A stretch of DNA of 64,000 nt from Eopsaltria australis. Lineage: Eukaryota > Chordata > Aves > Passeriformes > Petroicidae. A program made the translations under genes and the position numbers. Each line of letters opens with the position of its first letter. Within the stretch, counting starts at the first letter, position 1. Location: assembly GCA_034509425.1 (NCBI GenBank), contig JAVTVJ010001391.1, forward strand, positions 62,001 to 126,000, in the 5' to 3' direction. Positions 39,601 through 51,540 of this stretch are shown in pieces. Under the pieces are notes generated by a model. That model saw only the letters and a list, made by a program, of their open reading frames with translations, made no database searches and was not told where the DNA came from.

Positions 39601-42301
39601 AACACTGAAAAATATAAAGCAGAGGAAGAAACAGGAAACTAAATATGTACAATAATAAGTATTACCACATCAGAGTATGAGCATTACCAACAAAGGGAGC
39701 AGTCAAGAAGTCTTGATTAAAAGACATTTAAATCTGTTTTAATCTTTATTTTTCACCCACCAGATGGTGCCCTTGCAGCATCCATGAACAAGCTAAGCAC
39801 ATCTCTGCCTCTGTCTACAGACACAGACAGGTCATTCTGTGTTCTCATACCTGGTTCTGAAGGGACAGTTTAGCTGTATCACTGACACTTGAACTGTTCT
39901 TTAAAGAGGAGAGTTTTGCGATAGTTATTGGCACACAGATTTTTCAAAATCTCATTAGAAGTCTGACTAATTTTAGTAGCAGCATGATCTACAGGCCATA
40001 CCTACCCCTATGGCAGCTGGTATCCGCTGCGGTATATGGATGTGTGAGCAGGAGAATGACAGTTTGGCATCAATTAGGAGAGCACACAAACTCTTAGAAA
40101 ACACTGGAGATTTATTTTGTTGCCTGAAACATGGTTTCTAACCTCAAAATACTTCATCTCTGCAGAGCTGTGTGTTTCTCCCACAGTGATGGAGAAAGCT
40201 TTGCAGCTGTTCAGGTTAATGTGCTCCTGTTTCTCTGCTGACATTTAAACTCAAGGATACACAGCATTCTTCAAAGCTTGATTGGCACACGGAAGTAAGA
40301 TGTGTATTCAGTGTTAATCTCCTAGTCTATTACTACTGTCTTTCATAATCTACATATATTTTACAAAATTCTTTGTAAGAAAGGCTGTCAGAGCAAATGA
40401 TGCATCAAATTCAAACAGGCCATCAAGATTGCTAATGGATTTTAATAGCAGCTATTACAGCATAATGGTATTTTCCCAACAGCTGTTTGTTTATAAAATT
40501 TTCAGTTTACAAGACCTTTATGTCCAATCCCAGGAGACATCCGTCAATTCATTTATAATCATTTGGTTCAACCTACATGTAAATGCTGTCTTATTTGCAC
40601 TGGGTGTGATTGCGTATGTGTAGAAGACATGAGCAACTACCACAGCAATGAAAATGCTGGGGAACTTTACAAATTAAAATAATTAGTGTGTATCTTTTGA
40701 CTTTAGCAGCAAATTAAGTGTTTTATGCGTTTCTTCTCACTCTTGAACAGCTCACTGCAACTAAGGAAGAGCTGCCTGGATTACGACATATTTTCTGGCC
40801 CAAACTGACATACGATTATTTGTTTAGTTCCATGTAGCTACAGCAGTTGAAGATTTCATATAGCACATAAGTGGACTAACTGGAGCAACTGGCCAGCAGA
40901 CAATGGCTCAATGTGGCCTGCAGAAGTGGAGGAGGAGCATTAGACGAAAAACATCTTGACAGGCTTACAAAGTTTGATCTGATTGGGAAATATTCAGAGC
41001 TGAACTGTTTGAAATGAGTGGGATTTTTAAAAAATTATTCAGAAGATAACTAGTAATGGGAGCTAACTATGAACTGATGAGAGAAATTGATGAATTTATT
41101 GAATGAGTGTTTTAGATGTTGCACACTTGGAGACGGCTGTTTGTCCAGCTCTTTCCTTGATTCTCAAGCTGCCTATGTAATATAAATTTCTGAGTAATAG
41201 TTAATGCTGAAGTTTGGATAAATGCCTTTTAGTGTATGTACTAATGGGTAAGGTTTTTTTAGAAATATCTAGACCTAAATAATTTAGCTTCCATGGTGTT
41301 AGCAAATATCCTACTAACAACAAACAATGGAGAATTTTTGAGGATACAGGACAAGACAGAAAAACCACACACTTTACCTTAAACTGCTCTCTTTAGACAG
41401 CAGATGGCTCCAATTTTCCACAAAAGAAGGCTATGACTAAAATTTTCAGCCAAGACTCTCATTTCCATCATACAGGAATAGGGGAGTTGTTATGCAGTGA
41501 GGAGGATATGGATAAACAAGCTGTTAAGTGGGTGCTGTTTGTGAGCAGTGTTAGGCAGCCACCTTACAAATTGGCAGTCCTCATCCATACAAGTACTCTC
41601 CTGTGCAATTAGCTTATAGCAAATGTCAGTTACAGCAGGCTCGGTAGATTCAGATTCTACCCCTGTGCTTGCTAATCTCTGTAGTCTGATAAGCACTTAA
41701 ACATCTCAAGTAATCAGGAAAATTATTAACACTATAGGAAAATTACTAAGATTATACCTAATCTTTATATTATTTTTTTCTTGGAATGCCTTGACATTTA
41801 AGGTGCTTTACATGAAGACACAACACCTTTTCCTCCTAGTCATTTCAATACTATACTATGACTTACCATTACTATTTGGTTTACTTTGATTTTTCACATC
41901 CATTCTGCATAGCAGAGTTATTAGCAGTAATTTTCATGCCAGAAGAAGTATTAAAAAGTTAACAAAAATATTTTTTTTCTCCCAAGACACATGGTCTAAT
42001 GTCTCCCCTCATGTCTGCCAAAAGAGTTATGGTCAGATCTATGGACATGCAGCTGATATGAGGAAAGCAATTAGAAAACACAATCTAAATATGATTAACT
42101 GAAAAATAAGTACTTTCTATCTCTAAATCAATACTACAGAAGAGCTAGGCTTAACAGAAAACCACCAATGAGATCAGACAGCAAAACCCACAACTGATAT
42201 TTATAAACCAGCTGGTGAGAACTATGGGGGACAATAAAAGGAGTTTTTTCGAATACACTCATGGCAATATGCAATGTAAAATAACATTGTCCTGTTACAG
42301 G

Positions 42302-43992
42302 ATGAGGATGCTTATCTCATAAACAGGGTCACAGACAAGGCAGAGATGTTTAGTGCATTCTTTGCCTCTGTCTTCAACACAGATGATTGACCAAGAGAGT
42401 CTCAGTGCCCTGAGCTGGAGGATCATGACTGCAAGAACAATCAACTGCCAATAGATCCTGAAATTGCGAGGGACCTGTTGCTCCAGCTGGACCCCTACAA
42501 ATCTATGTGTCCTGATGGGATTCATCCAATACTTCTCAAAGAACTGCTGTCATTGCAAAGCCCCTCTCAGTGATTTTTGATCAATGAGTTTTGGGAACAC
42601 AGACAGGTACCAGCTGACTGGAAGCTGATTTTCAAGAAGACCAAGAAGGAGGACCCAGGAAAATACAGGCCTGTCAGTCTCACTTCAATGACAAGTAAAA
42701 TTCTGGAGAAGATTATTCTGGGGTACTGAAGGACAACACAATCTTTGGTCACAGCCAGCATGGCTTCATGAGGGAAGCTGCTTTATCCAACTTGATTTCC
42801 TTTTATCACAAGGTAACACACCCAGTTTATCAAGGGAAGCCAGCTGATGTAATCTTTTCAGATTTCAGGAAATCTTCCGAAACTGTCTGTCACAGGATCC
42901 TTCTGGACAAAATGTCCATGGCTGGATAATCCCACCATGGGATGGATGAGCAACTGGCTCACAGGTCAGTCACAGAGGGTTACAGGGAATGGGATGACAT
43001 CAGACTGGGGACCTGTCACTGCTGGGGCTCCACAGGGCCCCATCCCCAGCCCTCTGCTCTTCAACATCTGCATAAATTACTTGGATGCAGGACTGGAAGG
43101 AATATTCAGCAAGTTACCAGACAACAAAAAACTGGGAGGAGCTGTTGACTCCCTCGAGGGCAGGGAGGGGAGGCCCTGCAGAGAGACCTTGACAAATCAG
43201 GGGCCTGGGCAATCACCAACCATGTGAAGTTCAACAAGAGAAAGTGCCAGATTCTGCACCTGGGATGGGGCAACCCTGGATGTATGGACTGACTGGGGAT
43301 GGAGAAGATGGAAAGCAGTGCCTTGGAAAGGGCCCTGGGGGTTCTGGTTGATGGAAAGTTGACCATGAGTCAGCAGTGCCCTGGCAGCCAGGAGGGCCAG
43401 CCCTGTCCTGGGGGGCATCAGGCACAGCATCACCAGCCGGGCAAGGGAGGGGATTGTCCCACTCTGTTCTGAGCTGGGGCAGCCTCACCTCGAGTGCTGG
43501 GGGCTGGTTTGGGTGCCACAATACTTAGAAGGATATAAAGCTATGGGAGACCATCCGAAGGATGGTGAAGGGCCTTGAGGGGAAGCCATATGAGGAGTGG
43601 CTGAGGTCACTTGGTCTGTTCTGCTTGGAGAAGAGGAGACTGATGGGAGATCTACAACTTCCTTGTGAGGAGAAAAAGGAGGGGCAGGCACTGGTCTCTT
43701 CTCTGTGGTGACCAGTGACAGGACCCAAGGACATGGCCTGGAGTTGTGTCAGTTGGAAAGTTCACGCTCGATATTAGGAAAAGGTTCTTCACTCAGAGGG
43801 TGGTTGGGCACTGGAACAGCTCCTTAGAGCAGTGGTCACAGCACCAGCCTGACAGAGCTCAAGAAGTGTCTGGACATTGCTCTCAGGCACATGGTGTGAC
43901 ACTTGAGGATGGTGCTGTGCAGGTCTCCAGGAGTCGGACCCACTGATCCTTGTGGGTGCCTTTCAACCCAGCATATTCTGTAATTCTGTGAT
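42302..43992 (+). mobile_element. CR1 LINE, about 1.7 kb, RT region to 3' end, inactive
   Basis: It starts within the pre-RT part (DKAEMFSAFFASVFNTDD, then a stop). It continues LDPYKSMCPDGIHPILLKEL, KKEDPGKYRPVSLTSM and GAPQGPIPSPLLFNICINYL, then the C-terminal region, and ends CTGTAATTCTGTGAT. Multiple frameshifts and in-frame stops are present. The copy is plus strand, antisense to PRUNE2, and 5'-truncated. Internal RT portions are shortened compared with the usual element. Confidence 0.93.
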
Positions 43993-44910
43993 AAAAAATA
44001 GACGCATCACCTAAAGACTGACTCTGATTACACGTAACTCACTAGCATCATACTGGAAAGAGACTTTTTTTGATGGGAGAGTTACTTTTTGAGAACAAGC
44101 AGTGATACTTTGGAGAGGTCTACATAGAAAAACGTAAGGAAAAAATACTGATTCAAAATGGTATTTTTGCTGTTTGTATGTGGACCTTCCTACACCACAT
44201 GATGACTACATGCGTATGAATATGACACCAAATATCTTTGATTGGTTTTCACTGAGAAATACACGAATACATGGAAGAAATATTACTTACCTGCCACTGA
44301 GAAACTACTTGGATTTGAGCTTCAAGAACTTACCCTATGTCACAGTATTATTTAATTTTACTGGATTCCATAAAAATGAATGTTGTCTTAACTGATCTGA
44401 AAAATGCACAGTGTCTGTGCAGGTACCTTCATCTTAGTATGCCATAAGCTTCCCAATGTCTTAATTTTTCTTAGTTGCATCTATGATTGTTCCAGAAGGT
44501 TTGTTCAAGTACTTTGCAGTAAATGTGACATATTCTGAGGCATCATCACAAGTGGTCTCTGCATTAGCAAGTTAGCAAAGATTATAGACCCTTCCGGTGC
44601 ACTTGTCTTGGGTTGTCATGACACCACAGTGACTGATGAATTTTCTACCTTTAGTCAAAAACAACTGCGAAGTATAGCTAAAAATATAACAAAGAAAGCT
44701 TAAGAAATCTAAAACAAGGGTGTGATGGGAGATGAAAGACCACCCCTCTCCATGAAGCTTTCTTTCAAAATTCTAATAGCTTTTCAAAGTGAGAAACTGA
44801 AAGCACAGTAATTACAGAAAAGACCTAAAAGTCAGTAAAGGCAATATTCAGACTTGAGGTCTCAATGTTGGTTTATTGATAGAGCTGCTTGTGGAAATGA
44901 ATTTGTTAAA

Positions 44911-45067
44911 TTATCACCATATATCAATATAATTGCATTCAACATTCCAAACAACTAACTTTTTCATAAGGTCAAGAGATTATCTTTTTTAAAGCTTTAC
45001 CAGTGAGATATCTTTAAAACTACAAAGAAAATCAGTAGTATATAGACAGTGGGAAGCTAAGGCAATT
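44911..45067 (+). repeat. Dispersed direct duplication, copy A (157 bp)
   Basis: This matches 47747-47903 at 153 of 157 positions in the same orientation, 2.8 kb apart. The sequence is AT-rich (TTATCACCAT ... GGCAATT) and belongs to no repeat family I recognise. Confidence 0.95.
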
Positions 45068-47746
45068 TTTTACTGTATATGCACTGAAAATTTTATATAC
45101 TAACTGTATATAATCTGCATATATACTGAATAGTTCATATTTCCAAATTATCTATATGCACATATATATTTTTCAAAATATTATATTTGTACAGAAATAC
45201 AGACACACACTACTGCTTAGGCATTTCAATTCAAGTTGATCCACTACTGCCAGCAAGTATTCAAGAAATTAAGACTTGACAAACATTTATTCACTAATAA
45301 TTTTCATAATTCATTAATAAACACTTGTTTATTCATATAATAAACTGTGGGTCAGCAAGTAGATTTCGATTAGAGATGTTACAATGAAATATTCTAAAAG
45401 TAAAGATAAGCAACAGAGCACTAACTCATTTGTGGCAATTTTTAATTTTAGAAGCCTGGGTAAAGGAAAACCTGTAATACATTCTAGAGTTTATTGCCTC
45501 AAACTCACCTAACTGATACCACTGTTATAGAAAAGCACAGCAGTAGCCACAGAAGTAAATATTATGTAAACAGACAAATTCAAAACTAGGTAATTAGATA
45601 TAAATACACCTTGCAAGAATACTTTCTTCATAGTGTTTTCCTCACAAATTTATAATAAATTAGCAGCTACACTCTCAGTTCTGGCAGAGCTGTGCTAAAC
45701 ACAGTATATGCATTTGCCTTTATAACAAGTATTCTGGTTGATGTGCTTCACCAAGTGTTACATTCACACAATTTTGATTTTAAGGTGCAGCCATGTTCAG
45801 ACACAACCACAGCAGAAACCAAGCAGTGCCTGCAACAGAAACTGTTTTGCAACCTATTTTGGATGATATAATACTCATCCATCTCAATTATTCCAAGAAG
45901 TTAGAAGATTTTTTTCTTTTTTAGTTTAAATTGCAATTTTGAAGAACTCTGAGAACTTAATTCTTGCCACTGTTACATGCTTTCCACATGATCTCAAACA
46001 TATCCTGCATTCTCCAACTCATGTACCATGCTCACCTAAGGAAATGTCAGTTGAATAATAAAACTAAGAGATTCTAAAGAGAAACTGAAGATATAAAGTA
46101 TCTGAGAGACGACTACTCAAAAGCAATTTTCAGCTCTTCAATATGTCTAATATATCAGCTTACTCTCTGAATAATATTCTGTAAAATAAATGAAGGGAAG
46201 GGAGGGGGAGCCAGTGCTCTTTTGGGTTTTCTTTGTATGTTCCCTGTACTGTCACTGTTGTACAGAATAGTATCCAAATACATCATACTATATACATACA
46301 GGAATGCTATCTCTTCTGTACAGTATACATAATATTAACTTATTCTGTACAGTGCATTATATTTCCTTGTACTACTGAACAGATACTGCATTTCTTGCTG
46401 AAGTTGATGACTGAAATAAGAATTATGTAGATCAGATACTCATAGACAAGAAGATTAAGAGAATACTGATTTTTGGGAGGGCTCAATTAATAAATCATTA
46501 TGTGATCTGTCAAGAGTCATAATGATCTGTAAGAACAACATTTCAAAGAACTAGCATGAAAATTGAATATTACATGATACTCCCCCAGAGTTTATATGTC
46601 ATTCATATATATCTACTCCAAATGTTTTGCCTCAACAGTAAAGAATTTGTCTATTTCACAGTGGGAAATATATGTAAAATAAAACATAACTGAAAATTTC
46701 TAACAATGCCAAACAGATGCAAAGCGGGAGCAGAAAAACATTAATGCATTACTCACTATGGCCATAATAAACTGGTAGCCTTTAAAAGGAGCGAACAGCT
46801 TCAACATTTTTTAAGACAAACCAAATATATATCCCGCTTCTACTGACAAGTAAGCTAGCACATATTTCTGTGTCTTGGATTTCTGCTTAATCCTCCTCAG
46901 TTATTTTTACTGATCAAAATACGCAGTATTTATTTACTTATTAGAAACCACTTCTTTATTTATTTAATTATTAGAAATCACAGATCTATCTAATGAATGG
47001 GAGGTAATCTATCTCTGCTTTCATCAAGTGAAAAAATTTAACTACTTAATTTTATTAGTACTAAGCATTATTTTAAGCGGATGACAAGGACAGGTAACTA
47101 ATAATCCTGGTAACACTCAATCCTTATCTTCATGGAACTTACAAATGCTGAGTAAACATTTTTACATTCATCTCTCAAAGAAGTCTTTATCCTGTGTTCT
47201 CACAAAAAAAAATGCCCTCTTTTATGTATCAATGGAATTTACAACATCAAATAATTGACTGTCTACTTCCTAGGTCAGATTCTGATTTCAACTGTATCTC
47301 AGAAGATGAGAAAAAATGGCTTCAAATGAGTTAATATAAGTCACTGGAGACAATTTACATTGGAGAAATACCAATACCAATGCACTGAAGAGATACCAAT
47401 CTATCTAACCAAAGACCTTTTCAGATAGAATGAGTTTCCATGTCTTTCATGCTCCTATGTTTTTTATTCTATATTATTTGGAGAACTGTTAGTATTGATT
47501 TACTTTACATACATTAATGGAGAAAATGTTTCTAGAGCAAGATATTTCACCAGAGAATGCAAAACAATGTCTAGAATCCTAATAAATACCGCTATGTCTG
47601 AAATGAGTTATCTCAGTAGTGACTTGGGCTCAGATTTATTGTACAGTTCATCAACTTCTCAGCATGCAGGATAATGAATGTTTCATTTACATTGCTAATT
47701 GCCAAGCCATGGTTCCTTCAACCTTTAACCCTTACGCTTTATCACA

Positions 47747-47903
47747 TTATCACCATATGTCAATATAATTGCATTCAACATTCCAAACAACTAACTTTTT
47801 CATGAGGTCAAGAGATTCTCTTTTTTAAAGCTTTACCAGTGGGATATCTTTAAAACTACAAAGAAAATCAGTAGTATATAGACAGTGGGAAGCTAAGGCA
47901 ATT
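47747..47903 (+). repeat. Dispersed direct duplication, copy B (157 bp)
   Basis: This is the second copy of the segment at 44911-45067, differing at four positions. The flanks differ except for one adjacent base. Confidence 0.95.
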
Positions 47904-49747
47904 CTTTTCCTCAGGAAAACAGCTTCTATCTTCTGACGCAAAACAAGTTCTTTTCTGTTAAAATCATCATTTGTCCGCTATAACTAAACCACTTACAGTC
48001 CTGTGAGGAGCGTCACCTTTACTGTCTGTAATTACAAAACACTATTAACTAAGTCCTAAGATGAAATATCTTCTGTATCTTCTTGTGCTTTTTAATCTGT
48101 GGAATTATACAGTTATTTCCATATCTTGACCTTCATTCTGCTTTGTCCCAAAAATTAAAGTTTACTGTTGGAACTATCCAACATGCTGTCTTAGGCTATG
48201 TCTCTGTTATAAAGCATTGCCTCTCACTGCTTACATTTATACTTTCCCTCAAATGAAACCGGGCTCTGTCTCACCTCTAGAATATGCTAACTCACGCTGC
48301 ACCTGAAAATTCCTTTCTTTCTGTTGACTTTCACCATGAACACTTCTTTCATCCCTGAAACCTGCATTGTCAATTGCAAAGTTTAAGCCAAATCATGCAC
48401 CAAATAAGCTGTTCTGGAAAAAGATTTTATTATTGAGTGTAACTGAATCAGTTTTATGGCTTGTATATGGTCAAACTTAAGAGAGAAATGTGCTCCTGGT
48501 TGGTGACAGTTACATCAGCAGAGACTCTGGCCTTTCTACGTTTATTTGGAACAAGAAAGTTTGGCAAGGTACCTTCTTAGAACAATTCTGAAATAACAGA
48601 AAGTTAGAAATTTATTTCTCAGTATTTGAGTCAAAAATACTCTAGATGCGCTCTCACAAACAGAACTAAGTAAACAGCATTAGAATAAAGAAAACAGGTA
48701 ATGAAGATAAAAGAGAGTGAGCCTAATTAATCTTCCATGTAGGAAAACTTTCACCTTACATGGCACGTAGACAGCTCTTGCGTCACACATATCCACTGTC
48801 TATGTACATATATATAAATGGATGGCACACTTTTATATGGCATGCAGTGCCACAGATCAGCAGCCCCATCTCTAAGAAAAATACTATGGCCAAATCTTGA
48901 AGCCCACAAGCCGGTGGAAGCTTCAAGCCAGTTTATATCACACACTGTTTTATGCCTTTATGTACTGTACCACAGCAGCTCTCTCCCCTCTTCTGCCATA
49001 ATTTAGTATCTCTTTTTTGACTCTTGGAATGTCTTTTATGACCAAACACCAAATCCCTGGAGGCTCCTATCCATCAGTTACTTTTACTGCTAACTTCTAC
49101 TGCAGGAACCTTGCTTGACTCTTATGCAAAGAGCACTACGAAATAGTAACTGCACTTGAAAATTTTAAAGTGTTGCAGAGTTACAGGCATGACCACTCAG
49201 TATATCCTGAGGTTCATATACCACTCCCACGTACTCTTGTCAGCATGACCCTCTTCCCAAGGGTCTTGTAGATAACCCCTTTTCAAATCATCTGCAGTAT
49301 CCACCCAGTAAACATCCATTTATTAGTGTACAACTGATCATCTTCCTGGATGTCACAGAAGACTGTTTCTGCTCCCTGCTAGTTTGGACAAGACATAACC
49401 TTCTGATTCACCTATACATAAAACATGAGAAAAGTCCAGAATCAGAACCTTAAACCCCCTTTGAATTAGATTAAGACTAGAAATGTATGTTTTCTTCAAA
49501 GTGTTTCAATCCATTAAATATATATAAAAACATTTTATAAAATCAAATTCCATGTTACCACTGAGAAATGAATATTCCCTCATGCACACCAGCTGAGACG
49601 CAGCATAAGTATTTCACTCCTAAATACGAGGAACTTTTAGCAGTATATGCCAAGCAGTGTGTTCCTAGAAGATTTAAGCATGTGGTTATTCATTTCCGGC
49701 TGCTTCCATGGAGTCAAACTTTGTTTTTATGTTAACAGTAACATTAT

Positions 49748-49812
49748 TATCATCAGTGACATCACATCATCAGTGACAGTGACATCAAGCACAGGTACAT
49801 CATTGACAGTGC
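49748..49812. repeat. Degenerate CATCAGTGACA-type tandem repeat
   Basis: ATCATCAGTGACATCACATC and related units (CATCAGTGACAGTGACATCA, CATCATTGACAGTG) recur over about 65 bp. It is a short imperfect minisatellite. Confidence 0.6.
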
Positions 49813-50798
49813 AGAGGGCCATTTGAAAGTATGCTTGTTTTCTTACTTTTTAGTGTGGATTAAAAAAATGTAGCCAAATTCTGTGTAACTTTAAATGTGT
49901 TCAGAGTGTGAGTTCATGATGACTAAGTGTGCAGTACATGATCACTCATCATTAATCTACTTTAACATCCCAACTACTTCCAGTTGACACCAGAAACTGT
50001 AAATTAACATTTTTCTAAAATGGTTTAAGGTATAAAATCCAGAGTCCTAAATAGTCACCAGTGGCCTGACTTCAGCTAACTGATACTTGTAGACATTTAA
50101 ATGCATAAGCAGTAAAACGACTACTTTCAGGGTTCTGTTCACCTGGGCATCTTGAAAACGTTCCTTTGAGTTTTACAGTTACATTGCTAGTACCCAAAGT
50201 CCACTGTAAAGAGAGTTTGAGGCTTGACTTCTGCGTAAATATTGTTTACACTACAAAACAAAATCCCATTACCTCAGAGGATCTGTGTAAATATAACTGA
50301 CTGAAACACTGTAAACAATTAAGCTAATTATATACATTATATACACACAGGAAGAATTCATAGAAGATGATAAAACAACCAATACTTTCTATTTATTCAG
50401 CTGAAAGTATTTACAAATTAGTTTGTGCAGAAGATCAACAAGACTCAGCACACTAGAGTCCAAAACGAACAGAAAAACAAAACCAGTAACTCCAATTAAC
50501 CCCTATCCATAAGACTGCACAAGGGGAAATCAAACATAACTGCACATACTAATATACAAGACAAATATGCAACCTGGATCACACTGGCAACCTGTGGTGA
50601 CCATGCTAAGACAAACATTTAGCAGGATCCAATGAAAGAGCTTAGCATTTATTTGAACTAAACTCCTCCAGATACTGTAAATTGAGAATTTTCTCTTGAA
50701 GACATGGAAAACCTGTAGTCTAATGGAAACTGTATCATGACTGTCCAATGTAGGACTAATGCACTTTCTTCTAAATCAGAATCATGAACAGTTCTGAA

Positions 50799-51540
50799 TT
50801 ATCAGAGAATCAAGAATGGCCTGAGTTGGAAAGGACCTTAAACATCACCTCCTTCCAACCCACCTGCCATGGGCAGGAACACATTCCACTAGATCAGGCT
50901 GCTCAGAGTCCCATCCAAAATGGCCTTGAACACTTCCAGAGATGGGACATACATGACTTCCCCAGGACACCTGTTCCAGTGCCTCATCACCTTCACAAGA
51001 AAGAAATTCTTTATAGTATTTAACCTAAATCTACTCTCTTATGGCTTGAAGCCACTTCCCCTTGTCCAATCACCACATGATTTTGTAAATAGTCTCTTTC
51101 TTGTAAGCTCTCTTACGTACTGGAAGACTGTATTAGGTCACCCCAAAGCCGCCTTTTCTCCAGGATGAACAATCCCAATTCCCTCAGACTCTCCTCATAG
51201 GAGAGGTTCTCCTTCCCTCTAATGAATTTGGTAACTTTCCTCTGGACCATCTCCAATATGTCCATGTCCTTCCTGTGCTGGGACCCCAGAGCTGATGCAG
51301 CACTGCAGGTGGGGCCTCACCAGAGCAGAGCAGAGCAGAGCAGAGCAGAGCAGAGCAGAGCAGAGCAGAGCAGAGCAGAGCAGAGCAGAGGGGCAGAATC
51401 CCCTCCCTCTCCTGCTGCCCACGCTGCTTTGGATGCAGCCCAGGACACGTTTGGCTTTCTGGGCTGGGAGTGCTCATGGCTGGGTCATGTCCAGCCTTTC
51501 CTCCACCAGCACTCCTAAGTCCTCCTCAGCTGAATCCATA
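50799..51540 (-). mobile_element. CR1 LINE 3' fragment carrying a microsatellite
   Basis: The segment begins ATCAGAGAATCAAGAATGGC. It follows the reverse complement of the CR1 3' end through CAGGCTGCTCAGAGTCCCAT, CCTGTTCCAGTGCCTCATCA and GGACCCCAGAGCTGATGCAG to the AAGTCCTCCTCAGCTGAATCC segment. It is minus-strand, about 740 bp and 5'-truncated. A pentamer array has expanded inside it. The right border is approximate. Confidence 0.93.
51321..51390. repeat. (CAGAG)14 microsatellite inside CR1
   Basis: Fourteen perfect CAGAG units span 70 bp at the place where the CR1 consensus has GAGAGCAGAGTAGAGGGG. The array therefore grew from a pre-existing CR1 seed. The long open frames here in both directions (AEQSR-type and LLCSA-type periodic peptides) are a consequence of the 5-bp period and not genes. 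Confidence 0.98.
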
